Assembly: GCF_022698145.1 (NCBI RefSeq)
Contig: NZ_JALDAX010000001.1
Coordinates: forward strand, 868,001 to 932,000
Direction of reading: 5' to 3'
Length of the DNA: 64,000 nucleotides
Origin: Streptomyces spinosisporus
GTDB taxonomy: Bacteria; Actinomycetota; Actinomycetes; Streptomycetales; Streptomycetaceae
A program made the position numbers and the translations under genes. Each line of letters opens with the position of its first letter. Position 1 is the stretch's first letter. Under the pieces are notes generated by a model, which searched no databases, was not told the origin of the DNA, and was given only the letters and a program-made list of their open reading frames with translations. This document shows positions 9,114-16,492 of the stretch, piece by piece.

Positions 9114-9963
9114 GCACCGAGTCACGGTGGTCCGGGGTGCCGTCGAGCACGTCGGTCTCACAGGTGCCGCAGGTGCCCTCGGTGCAGGAGTACAGCACCT
9201 CGACGCCGGCGGCACGGACGGCGTCCAGCACGGAGACGTCCGGTGCGACGGTGACGGTACGGCCGCTCTGCGCCAGCTCGACCTCGAACTCGCCGTTGAC
9301 ACCGGCCGGTTGCTCCTTCGGCGTGAACCGCTCCACCCGCAGCCGGTCGGCCGGGCAGCACACCTCGACCGCGTCCAGCAGAGGGCCGGGGCCGCAGCAG
9401 TACAGGAGCGTGCCCTCGGGCAGATCGGCCGTCACCGCGTCCAGGTCCAGCAACCCGGACTCGTCCTGCGGACAGAGGGTCACCCGGTCCCCGTACCGCG
9501 CCAACTCCCGCGTGAAAGCCATGGAGTTGCGGGTGCGCCCGCCGTACACCAGCGTCCACTCCGCCCCCGCCGCCTCCGCCACGGCCAGCATCGGCAGGAT
9601 CGGGGTGATGCCGATGCCGCCCGCGACGAAGCGGTAGCGGGTGGCGGGTTCCAGCCGGAAGTGGTTGCGCGGTCCGCGCACCCGCACCTTGTCGCCCTCG
9701 CACAACTGCTCGTGCACCCGGGCGGATCCACCGCGCCCCTCCGGCTCCCGCAGCACCGCGATCCGCCACGCCGAACGGTCCGCCGGGTCGCCGCACAGCG
9801 AGTACTGCCGCTCCAGCTCCGGTCCGAGCACCACGTCGACATGGGCGCCCGGCTCCCAGGCCGGCAGGTCCTCACCGAGCGGATGGCGCAGGGTGAGGGC
9901 GAGCACGCCGTCGGCCGCGGACTCCCGGCGGGCGACGACGAGTTCGGCTTCGTACACGGTCAT
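9028..9963 (-). CDS. VanB-type ferredoxin reductase (PDR/FNR family) for Rieske oxygenase
   Basis: 311 residues with an FMN/NAD reductase module (RQYSLCGDP for flavin, VAGGIGITPILPM for the nucleotide) and a C-terminal plant-type 2Fe-2S ferredoxin with cysteines spaced C-x4-C-x2-C in SCTEGTCGTC. The ATG at 9963 follows a GGAGAG element and overlaps the stop of the small upstream gene (ATGA). It passes NADH electrons to the oxygenase encoded two genes upstream, as VanB does for VanA in vanillate O-demethylation. The true substrate is unknown. Confidence 0.87.
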   Translation of the reverse strand: MTVYEAELVVARRESAADGVLALTLRHPLGEDLPAWEPGAHVDVVLGPELERQYSLCGDPADRSAWRIAVLREPEGRGGSARVHEQLCEGDKVRVRGPRNHFRLEPATRYRFVAGGIGITPILPMLAVAEAAGAEWTLVYGGRTRNSMAFTRELARYGDRVTLCPQDESGLLDLDAVTADLPEGTLLYCCGPGPLLDAVEVCCPADRLRVERFTPKEQPAGVNGEFEVELAQSGRTVTVAPDVSVLDAVRAAGVEVLYSCTEGTCGTCETDVLDGTPDHRDSVLTDAERESGETMMICVSRCRGKRLVLDL

Positions 9964-10202
9964 GACGCGCTGCTCTCCTGCGGGTGGTGTCCTTCGGGAT
10001 ACGGCCGGAGTCCTTCGGGATGGTGCCCCTCGGGATGGTGCCCCTCGGGATGGTGCCCCTCGGGATGGCCCAGCATCCACTCCCACATCGCGACGGGGTC
10101 CTGGGCGGTGTGCTCGGCGCCGCAGTGACAGGTGCCGTGCAGGGTGTCGGTGCCCGGCAGCCAGTCGATGCGGTAGATCTCGCCGGTGGGGCTGTTGCTC
10201 AC
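9960..10202 (-). CDS. Small Cys/His protein with HHPEG repeats, between oxygenase and reductase genes
   Basis: 80 residues, coupled on both sides: its GTG (10202) overlaps the oxygenase stop, and its TGA overlaps the reductase ATG. The N-terminal half, YRIDWLPGTDTLHGTCHCG, has a Cys-x-Cys plus several His. The C-terminal half is four tandem copies of a His-Pro-Glu-Gly unit followed by YPEGHHPQE. I do not recognise the family. The strict co-location suggests an accessory of the Rieske system, possibly metal binding, but this is inference. The repeat could expand or contract by slippage. Confidence 0.7.
   Translation of the reverse strand: MSNSPTGEIYRIDWLPGTDTLHGTCHCGAEHTAQDPVAMWEWMLGHPEGHHPEGHHPEGHHPEGLRPYPEGHHPQESSAS
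10015..10070. repeat. 15-bp tandem repeat encoding HPEGH
   Basis: The unit TCGGGATGGTGCCCC recurs about four times head to tail inside the small His-rich gene. A period of 15 keeps the frame. It is a coding microsatellite, not a CRISPR, since there are no spacers. Confidence 0.8.
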
Positions 10203-11272
10203 TGGACCTTCTCCACGGGCTTCTCGCCCTCCTCGACCAGGCGGGCGAGGATGCGGCGGGCGGCCAGACCGCCGGTGTCGATGTTGATGCTCAGCTCCTG
10301 GTACCCCGTCCGCTCCGAACCCAGGGTCTTCTGGAGCACGTTGAGCGCGTCGACGTCCTGCATGACGACGGTGTGGTTGTTGGCCCGCAGGAACTCGGTG
10401 ACCTCGGCGTCGTCGACCGCCCAGTCGCGCGAGACCATCCAGAAGTCGTACACGTGCCCGTCGGCGGAAGGTGTGATGGCGTACGTGATCTCGGTGTGGA
10501 AGCCGTTCGGATCGCTGCCGTCGGCCTCCGGCACCACGCCGACCGGCGCGATCCGGCTGTGCAGCAGATACAGGCACGGGGCGTGGTACTCGATGTCCTG
10601 CCAGCGGGTGATCCGCCCCTGAATGCCGGTGGACCTGGCGTAGAACGGCGGGCAGGCGGCGTCGTCCATGTGCCGGCTGACCCGCACGATGCCGGCGCCC
10701 TCGTCGACCTCGGTGGTGATCGGCGTCTCGGCGACCTCGGGGGTGCCGATGTAGCCGCCGTGCAGATAGGTCTCGTGGGAGAGGTCGAGGAGGTTGTCGA
10801 CCAGCAGCCCGTAGTCGGCGTCGATCGGCTCCATGCCGCGCACGGTGACCCAGCCGGGGGAGTCGAGATGCCGGGCGCGCGGGATGGTCTGCGGGTCGGC
10901 GAGCGCGGGGTCGCCGATCCACACCCACACCAGCGAGTCCTGCTCGACGACGGGGTACGAGGCGACGCGCGCGGTGCGCGGTATCCGCTTCTGCCCGGGC
11001 ACGTACACACACGTACCGCTCGTGTCGTACGTGAACCCGTGGTACCCGCACACGAGTTTGTCGCCGTCGAGCCGGCTCGGCTTCTCGTGCAGCGGGAAGC
11101 GCCGGTGCACACACCGGTCGGCGAGCGCGACGGGCGTCCCGTCCTCCTCGGTCCGGTAGAGCACGAGGGGCTCCCCGAGGATCGTCCGTCCGAGCAGTTC
11201 CTCGCGCCCGACCTCGCCCGCATAGGCGGCGACGTACCACTGGTTCCTGGCGAAGGCGGTCATGTGCGGCAT
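10199..11272 (-). CDS. Rieske non-haem iron oxygenase, VanA-like
   Basis: 357 residues. The N-terminal Rieske 2Fe-2S ligands are Cys54-x-His56 and Cys75-x2-His78 (CVH, CGYH). The catalytic mononuclear iron site is visible in NLLDLSHETYLH (about 160-172). Size and organisation fit monomeric-type O-demethylases such as vanillate demethylase oxygenase rather than two-subunit ring dioxygenases. It is the first gene of an operon with the small His-rich protein and the VanB-like reductase. The substrate is probably a methoxylated or otherwise substituted aromatic acid, which the nearby importer could bring in. Confidence 0.85.
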   Translation of the reverse strand: MPHMTAFARNQWYVAAYAGEVGREELLGRTILGEPLVLYRTEEDGTPVALADRCVHRRFPLHEKPSRLDGDKLVCGYHGFTYDTSGTCVYVPGQKRIPRTARVASYPVVEQDSLVWVWIGDPALADPQTIPRARHLDSPGWVTVRGMEPIDADYGLLVDNLLDLSHETYLHGGYIGTPEVAETPITTEVDEGAGIVRVSRHMDDAACPPFYARSTGIQGRITRWQDIEYHAPCLYLLHSRIAPVGVVPEADGSDPNGFHTEITYAITPSADGHVYDFWMVSRDWAVDDAEVTEFLRANNHTVVMQDVDALNVLQKTLGSERTGYQELSINIDTGGLAARRILARLVEEGEKPVEKVQ

Positions 11273-11291
11273 GGCGTTCCCGTCCCTGTCG

Positions 11292-11311
11292 GCGGGGCGT
11301 CGTCGCCCCGC
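11292..11311. terminator. GC-rich hairpin upstream of the oxygenase gene
   Basis: GCGGGGCG-TCGT-CGCCCCGC forms an 8-bp stem with a 4-nt loop about 20 bases upstream of the oxygenase start. It lacks a U-tract. It could stop transcription arriving from the right or act in the 5' leader. Confidence 0.45.
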
Positions 11312-12423
11312 GTGCCGTGGTTGGAATCAGGTTCGTGAGGGCTGTGGTTGCCGCGCAAGGCGGCTTCTGCCAGGCGGAAGTGTCCCTACGAAAGAGCTGA
11401 TCAGAGCCTTGCCGTGCGCCCTGCTTATCCCTGGGAGCGGCTATGGGGGGACGCCGCTTGGTGGATCACTCCAGATAGGCGGCCGCTGATGGGTGGGCGA
11501 GCACGATCGATCGTGTGACTGTCGCAGTTGTCCGAGAATGGAATCCTTGTAGATTAACGCGCCAAATTTTTGCCGGGCCTTGAGCGGTACACCGGCAGAA
11601 CTTGCATCTTTCCAGTTCAAGACTGATCAGTGCGGTGGCGAAGGCGCGCCGGGTCGAATCCGGGTCGAATCGGCCCGTCATGGCGTACCTGGCTGGGTTA
11701 TCGCAGGTCACGGAGGTGGCAAGCAGGATCAATCCGCTGGGGAAGAAGTGGACAGCTGTACGGCACAGCCGTTGGTGTCCTCGCAGAAGTAGGTTCGGGC
11801 AGCAGGCCGGGGCAAGCTGAGGCGGTGATGGCCGCCGTGAGTGGGTGGGTTCGCGCCGGTTCGGGGCTCTTGTTCACGACCTCAATGTGCGTTGCCAGCG
11901 ATGTCGTCGTGTACGAGTGGCAGGCCGTTGACGCGTTGGCTGTTGGTTCTGGCAGCGCTGAACCAGTTCCGGATGCCGTCGACTGCATGGGAGCATCCCT
12001 CCCGAGCGCGACAAGCCTCTCAAGAATGTCGAGTACGTGGACGACCTGTTCACCTGGACCGAGACCGAGAGCCTGAGTGAGGGCAATGCACTGACCACGA
12101 GCAGGACGAAGAAGCGGGTCACCAAGGGGTGATTGCGGACTGAAGGTACGCCCAGCGCTGCCCAGCGCCTCGCTCGCCGGCCCGCCCTCCCTCATCAGGG
12201 GCTGGTTCGTTCCTGAATCGGCGCGGCTCCTGCGCATCCGCCGCACCGCTCTGCGCTCCGCCGGGCTGCCGGGCGCGCGCCGTCTCGCGGGCACCTCGCT
12301 CGCCGGGAAGCGGAGACCCGTCTTGCGTCAACCGGGCAGACCGTATGACGCTGCTCCTGGCGCGGTAAACCCGAAGCAGGGAACGGCCCGGTGCTACACC
12401 TTCCGCATACTCGAGAGGTCCAG
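11312..12423. other. Gene-poor stretch, no supported coding region
   Basis: About 1.1 kb with only short overlapping frames in both strands and none with a recognisable domain. It is locally AT-richer (around 11540-11580) than its surroundings. It probably holds decayed sequence or insertion scars. I found no RNA gene, transposase motif or convincing repeat. Confidence 0.5.
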
Positions 12424-12847
12424 ATGACACCAGATTCCCGGCCCAACTCCGGCGCCGTGAGCGCTCGGCTGCGCGATGCCCTGCACACCGCCGACTTCGG
12501 TTGCTCGTCGACATCCTGCACTGAACGTGTGCTGGCACCCGGCCGACGAAGGCAGCGCCGGGTGCCACACCCGCACCCATGTCCGGAGGTGGTGCGCCCG
12601 CCCGTACATCCTCGGCCTGTGGGCAGCCGTCGAGGAGACCTTCACCTACCCGGCGGCCGGCGTCCTCGGCCTGCGGATCCACGGCACGGTGGCTCCTGCT
12701 GGCCCGCAGACCGTGGTGTACCACGTGTTCGACGTCAACGATGGCCTCGTCACCCGCATCACCGGCTACGCCGACCGCGCCCAGGCGCTCGACGCGGCAT
12801 TCCCCGGCGTCGCGACCGGGCGTGGTCCGGAAGATCGGTGGCGGTGA
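12424..12847 (+). pseudogene. SnoaL/NTF2-like protein, frameshifted
   Basis: The start is good (ATG 12424 behind a GAGAGG element), and the first 25 residues (MTPDSRPNSGAVSARLRDA) read in one frame. From about 12520 the conserved remainder (HTRTH, VEETFTYPAAGV, VVYHVFDVNDGLVTRITGY, RAQALDAAF) continues in the +1 frame. The middle is shortened, so both a deletion and a frame change are likely. Intact relatives are roughly 110-130 residue cone-fold proteins. It is probably non-functional unless the indel is a sequencing error. Confidence 0.65.
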
Positions 12848-12867
12848 GGTCCGCCTGAGCGCCGCGG

Positions 12868-13398
12868 TCAGGACGACGAAACGCGTGCCTGAAGGTGGAC
12901 CAGCCCCGCCACCCCGAACTGGAGGGACAGCGGGAGCGTGTGCCCGGCGGTGATGCCGCGGACATGGTGCAGCAGCACGCTCGGCCCGCCGCCGTGGAAG
13001 GTGACCGTGTTGCCGGGCAGCAACAGGATCCCCGCGGTGGACAGGGACCCGTTGCCCTCGGTCGACTTCCCGCCAACCAGGACACCTCGCCCCTTGTCCG
13101 GTGTCGCGACCATGCCGAGATGTTCGGGCACCGCTCCGCCGTTGCGCACTGACATGGTGAGCATGCCGTCACCGGAACGATCGAGGTGCGCCACGGCGTC
13201 CGTGATCGTCAGGTCGACGTCGGCGGTGTGCACACTGAGGCGGCCGGTGGATGAGGTGACTCCCGGGCTGGCTCCGGCGCGGGAGGTGTCTGAGGTGCTG
13301 TGAGGGCTGGCGCTCGTGCAGCCCCCGGTAAGAACGGCGAGGGTCACGGACAGGGAGGCGATCAGTGTGGCGCGGGTACGTGCGGCAGTTCCTGTCAT
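12868..13398 (-). CDS. PCuA(C)-like secreted lipoprotein lacking canonical copper ligands
   Basis: 176 residues. The signal peptide has a lipobox ending LTGGC (Cys27), followed by a Ser/Thr linker and a cupredoxin-like domain resembling the PCuA(C) copper chaperones (VRNGGAVPEHL, then a C-terminal TLPLSLQFGVAGLVHLQARV). The usual H-x-M pair before the last strands is replaced by SVLLHHV, so copper binding is doubtful. There is no Shine-Dalgarno before ATG 13398: the TTTGCA palindrome abuts the start, which suggests a leaderless transcript. The neighbour on the other side is divergent. Confidence 0.65.
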   Translation of the reverse strand: MTGTAARTRATLIASLSVTLAVLTGGCTSASPHSTSDTSRAGASPGVTSSTGRLSVHTADVDLTITDAVAHLDRSGDGMLTMSVRNGGAVPEHLGMVATPDKGRGVLVGGKSTEGNGSLSTAGILLLPGNTVTFHGGGPSVLLHHVRGITAGHTLPLSLQFGVAGLVHLQARVSSS

Positions 13399-13400
13399 CT

Positions 13401-13413
13401 TTGCATTGTGCCA
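13401..13413. promoter_or_regulatory. TTGCAYNRTGCAA palindrome, copy 1 (one mismatch)
   Basis: TTGCA-TTG-TGCCA lies 3 bases upstream of the lipoprotein ATG (13398). It is a member of the 13-bp palindrome family found across this window. A leaderless start would place it across the -10 region. Confidence 0.65.
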
Positions 13414-13505
13414 ATATAGGTTGCAGGCAGATCGCCGGCCCGACAACAGAGATGCCCGCCGACCCACCCGCGGAGACTCGCGGGATCGGCCAGACGGAGG
13501 GAATC

Positions 13506-13913
13506 ATGGCCGACGTTCCGGATCAGCCGTCCCCACAGGCGGCGCTGAGGACGCTGGCTGACGCCTCGGCGAGCGACCAGGCGGTGCGGTCCGCACTGAG
13601 CATGCTGGCGGTGACGCCGGTGCTCGTGCCCGTGATCGACCGCCGGGACCTTCAACCTCCTAACGCTGGTCCGTGGTCGTTCGTCCTGCCTGTGTTTCGT
13701 CACGCCGAGGACCTGTGTGCGGTGCCGGTGTTCACCTGCGAGGAGCGGTTGGGTGCCGCCCTGCCGAACGTCCTTGCCTACCGGCTGGTGCCGTTGGGCC
13801 GGCTCGCCGCCATGTGGCCCGCACCCGAGCTGTACCTGGTCATCGATCTCGGACATCCGGATGCGTTCGTCCTGCCCGACGAGGTCGTCCGCACCGTGCT
13901 CGCCCAGCCATGA
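13506..13913 (+). CDS. SseB-like N-terminal domain protein
   Basis: 135 residues. The ATG at 13506 is preceded by CGGAGGGAAT. The pattern SFVLPVFRHAEDLCAVPVFTCEERL, then LYLVIDLGHPDAFVLPDEVV (read in pieces), fits the SseB/ SseB-like N domain common in actinobacteria, whose role is unclear. It stands alone: it is divergent from the lipoprotein gene, with a 108-base gap between them, and is followed by a control region for the kdpF-like gene. Confidence 0.65.
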   Translation: MADVPDQPSPQAALRTLADASASDQAVRSALSMLAVTPVLVPVIDRRDLQPPNAGPWSFVLPVFRHAEDLCAVPVFTCEERLGAALPNVLAYRLVPLGRLAAMWPAPELYLVIDLGHPDAFVLPDEVVRTVLAQP

Positions 13914-14067
13914 CGGTTCGCGGCACTCCAGAGGAAGGTGGCCGCATCCTGTGGGGAGGTGTTGCACCCGCGTAGTCCTGCCCCGCGTGAGCACGTGTGT
14001 CGATACGCATGTCCCTGTATCCCCGGCTCCTCAGGTGTTAGAGCTCCGTCCAGGTATCTGGACCGCG

Positions 14068-14084
14068 CGTCAGGAATCCGTCAA
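14068..14084 (-). promoter_or_regulatory. Tandem half-sites TTGACG-N5-CTGACG
   Basis: On the reverse strand TTGACG (14084-14079) and CTGACG (14073-14068) are 11 bases apart, about 100 bases upstream of the orphan kdpF. It has the same half-site and period as the elements before kdp, kimA and the antiporter genes. Only two half-sites are visible here. Confidence 0.55.
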
Positions 14085-14184
14085 AACTGTGTCCTGTGGC
14101 CCGCGGTAGCGCTTCGGTGAGGAAAATCGGCCCTGGTGCGGTACGGGACAGGCCACCGCCGACGGCTGAAGGAGCTGAGCATAG

Positions 14185-14274
14185 GTGAGTGCCGGACATG
14201 TGGTGGGAGTGATCGTCGCCGTGTCTCTGGTCGGGTATCTCGTCCTGGCGGTCAGGTTCCCGGAGAAGTTCTGA
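14185..14274 (+). CDS. kdpF: Orphan KdpF-like small membrane subunit
   Basis: 29 residues starting with GTG, ending in the KdpF signature GYLVLAVRFPEKF. Together with the copy at 16394 it makes two kdpF-type genes within 2.2 kb. KdpF is a single-span peptide that stabilises the KdpABC K+ pump. This copy is followed not by kdpA but by a DUF4118 protein, so it may be a remnant of another kdp operon or a partner of that protein. GAAGGAG lies 11 bases upstream. Confidence 0.75.
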   Translation: MSAGHVVGVIVAVSLVGYLVLAVRFPEKF

Positions 14275-14283
14275 AAAGGGCCG

Positions 14284-14370
14284 ATGAGCGACGTACGGCC
14301 GGGACGGCTGGCGGTCGCCCTCGGCACGGTCGCCGAGAATACGGCGGGTCTTGTCGCACGCGGAGAGTAG
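14284..14370 (+). CDS. Possible 28-residue ORF between kdpF-like and DUF4118 genes
   Basis: ATG 14284 opens a 28-codon frame (MSDVRPGRLAVALGTVAENT...) ending TAG at 14368, behind an AAAAGGG element. It fills the gap exactly, but it has no recognised family and no membrane segment. It may be spurious. Confidence 0.3.
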   Translation: MSDVRPGRLAVALGTVAENTAGLVARGE

Positions 14371-14380
14371 GAGGCGGTGC

Positions 14381-15181
14381 GTGAGCGCAGGAACCGAGGC
14401 CGTGACCACGGAAGGCGAGGACAGGATGGGATGTGCGCTGCGTACCCGGGTGGCGTCCGTCGCCGCGCTGGTGGGGCCGTTCCTGGTGGCTTCGGTGCTG
14501 GCGCCCGTCCGGACCGATCTGTCGAACACGAACATGGCACTGGTCTTGGTCGTGGTGGTCGTCACTGTCGCGGCGGTCGGCCACCGGATCGCCGGCGCGG
14601 TCGCGGCGCTGTCGGCGGCGGTGTGGTTCGACTTCTTCCTCACCGTTCCCTATGAGCGGTTCACCATGAGCCGCACCGACGACATGGAAACAGCCGCGCT
14701 GCTGCTGGTCGTCGGCCTCGTCGTTTCCCAACTGGCTGCTCGCGCCAGGAGGCTTGAGCTGGTCACCGTGACAGACGCCGACCACCTGCGCCGCATCCAT
14801 GAGACGGCGGACCTCGCCCGGAGCATCGGTTCGGCCGATGTGGTCGTCGAGCATGTGCGGCGTCAGCTGATCGAGTTGCTGGGATTGCGGGGCTGCCGGT
14901 TCGAGTACGGCACGCTGCTGGGGCAGCCGCCGAGGCTGGAGCAGGACGGGACGGTGGTGGTCGGGCGGCGGCCCTGGGACGTTGGTACGAGCGGTTGGCC
15001 GGAGGCGGAGATCGAGTTGAGGGCCTACGGCAACGGGCACTACTTCGGGCGGTTCATGCTCGATCCCGCTCCGGGGCCCATGCCGGCGCTGAAGGCCCGG
15101 CTGGTCGCGGTGACGCTGGCCGACCAGGCGGGCGCGGCCCTGGACACAGCAGGGCTGGCAAACGGGCGTGCACGGACCTGA
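14381..15181 (+). CDS. DUF4118 membrane sensor-like protein without kinase domain
   Basis: 266 residues. GTG 14381 follows GTAGGAGG. Residues about 18-120 contain the four-helix DUF4118 unit found in the middle of KdpD (ending FDFFLTVPYERFTM, a close match to KdpD's LNWFFTPPVHRITI region). Residues about 130-260 look like a degenerate GAF-type domain. There is no HisKA or ATPase domain. It could be a KdpD-derived membrane sensor working with the orphan KdpF or with full-length KdpD downstream. That role is inferred from domain content and position. Confidence 0.7.
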   Translation: MSAGTEAVTTEGEDRMGCALRTRVASVAALVGPFLVASVLAPVRTDLSNTNMALVLVVVVVTVAAVGHRIAGAVAALSAAVWFDFFLTVPYERFTMSRTDDMETAALLLVVGLVVSQLAARARRLELVTVTDADHLRRIHETADLARSIGSADVVVEHVRRQLIELLGLRGCRFEYGTLLGQPPRLEQDGTVVVGRRPWDVGTSGWPEAEIELRAYGNGHYFGRFMLDPAPGPMPALKARLVAVTLADQAGAALDTAGLANGRART

Positions 15182-15413
15182 CGATTTCGAACGGCCGTGC
15201 CGCGGCATACGCAATGACGATGATGCCGGCGTAGCGGCGCTCGCTGCTGCCTCTCGTGGTGGCCGTAGCGAGAGATCTTGAGCTCGTGGTGTGGATCCGG
15301 GGGACCCGGAACGGGGTGGTGCCGAGCACGACACGGTGGCCTGGTCGGCTGGTGGTGGGCGTGCGGCCGCACCCGGTGGGGTGAGGGTGTCGGGCACTGG
15401 CGGTGCAGTGTGC

Positions 15414-16022
15414 CTATGAGTCGCAGGGGTCTTTCGGCTCTTCGGTGAGGCCGGAGACGTGGAAGACCGCCCGCGCCGTCTCGCGGTCGATGCGTTGCGC
15501 CAGTGCGCTCAGGGATGCCCGGCATGACACCGTGTGGCCTGCGGCAGGCGACGTTCGGGCGTCGGTGTCGAGGCGGTGCCACAAGTCCGGGTTGTCGACC
15601 AGGACCTGAGTGTCGAACTCGACGCGTCCGCCGAACGCGTCGCGCAGGACCAGGCGTTGCCCCGCGTGCCCCGTGGCGCGCACCTCGACCAGACGGTCGG
15701 TTCGTACCCGGTGGGTGGCCAGAAGTGTTCGAACGGCCAGCCAGCCTTCGTCGGCCGCCACCCGGTCCGGCATCAGGGTGTGGAACAGGAGCAGAGCGAG
15801 TCCGCTCCACAGGCCGGCCCGTTGGGCGGTGAACGTGCCGGCAGCAGCATCCGTCAGGAGCAGCAGCCCCAGGAACGAGCCGGTGGCCAAGAGCGCAGTG
15901 CGCAGATCCGGAGCCCACCGGCGGTCCACGAGCCGGTTCTGGCGGAGCCCGGGGGCACCGCTGCCACGGCCGGATCGGTCGGCCTCATGGCCGTTCCTGT
16001 ACCGGTGCGTGCGGTGTCCCAT
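15414..16022 (-). CDS. Membrane protein with PH-like C-terminal domain
   Basis: 202 residues with two hydrophobic segments (about 45-85, ALLATGSFLGLLLL and LWSGLALLLFHTL). A soluble domain with the pattern RTDRLVEVRATGHAGQRLVLRD follows and resembles bacterial PH/YdbT-type domains. It is convergent with the DUF4118 gene and divergent from the kdp operon. A shorter paralogue lies at 27767-28135 next to the CBS gene, so both copies flank the K+ island. Function unknown. Confidence 0.55.
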   Translation of the reverse strand: MGHRTHRYRNGHEADRSGRGSGAPGLRQNRLVDRRWAPDLRTALLATGSFLGLLLLTDAAAGTFTAQRAGLWSGLALLLFHTLMPDRVAADEGWLAVRTLLATHRVRTDRLVEVRATGHAGQRLVLRDAFGGRVEFDTQVLVDNPDLWHRLDTDARTSPAAGHTVSCRASLSALAQRIDRETARAVFHVSGLTEEPKDPCDS

Positions 16023-16063
16023 ACCGGGCACGGTAGGCACGGGAATCGGCCTGGCCCACCTTC

Positions 16064-16102
16064 TTGACGCGTCACTAACGGGTTGCCGACCGCTTTTTAA
16101 CG
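16064..16102 (+). promoter_or_regulatory. Four tandem half-sites upstream of the kdp operon
   Basis: TTGACG (16064), CTAACG (16075), CCGACC (16086) and TTAACG (16097) sit at exact 11-bp steps about 210 bases upstream of the first kdp-operon ORF. One-turn spacing is typical of OmpR/PhoB-type response regulators. KdpE, encoded downstream, is the obvious candidate. Confidence 0.7.
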
Positions 16103-16313
16103 CCCCGCCCTCCACCTGGGATCGGGTCCGGCACAGGGCGCTGGTCCGTACGGGCGGGATCACTGGCGCAGCGGGCGCCGGTGGCGGCGTAAGAGGTTCG
16201 TCAAGGCTGCCCGGGCTGCCGTATGAGGGCCGTTAAGGGGCGTCGCATTCCGCCGGATGGCGGGTTCTCTGTACTGGTCCGATTCTTACTCGAACCTCAT
16301 TCAGGAGTTCACG

Positions 16314-16397
16314 ATGGCCGACGTGGCCTTCGTCGTTGCCACCATTGCGGTGTTCGTTCTGGTGGCTTTCGTCGCCAGGGGGGTGACGAAGCTGTGA
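16314..16397 (+). CDS. 27-residue single-span membrane microprotein heading the kdp operon
   Basis: ATG 16314 follows AGGAGTTCACG and encodes an almost entirely hydrophobic peptide (ADVAFVVATIAVFVLVAFVA) ending ARGVTKL. The stop overlaps the kdpF GTG (GTGA 16394-16397), which gives translational coupling. Its length and topology resemble KdpF but its sequence does not. It is probably an accessory subunit or regulator of the Kdp pump. Confidence 0.75.
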   Translation: MADVAFVVATIAVFVLVAFVARGVTKL

Positions 16398-16483
16398 CCG
16401 CCGAGAACATTGTCGGCCTGGTTGTGGCCGTCGCGCTGCTGGGTTATCTCGTCCTCGCCCTCGTCTTCCCGGAGAGGTTCTAG
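16394..16483 (+). CDS. kdpF: KdpF, small subunit of the K+-transporting ATPase
   Basis: 29 residues from GTG: TAENIVGLVVAVALLGYL followed by VLALVFPERF, the conserved KdpF form with one membrane span. It precedes kdpA by nine bases. It stabilises the KdpABC complex in the membrane. Confidence 0.88.
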   Translation: MTAENIVGLVVAVALLGYLVLALVFPERF

Positions 16484-16492
16484 AGCCGCGTC

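Noticed and set aside
10015..10070. Short regular repeats considered as a CRISPR array
   Set aside because: The 15-bp units are contiguous without spacers and encode an in-frame HPEG repeat.
11651..11672. tRNA T-arm-like sequence GGGTCGAATCC
   Set aside because: No acceptor, D or anticodon arm can be folded around it. It is an isolated match in a decayed region.
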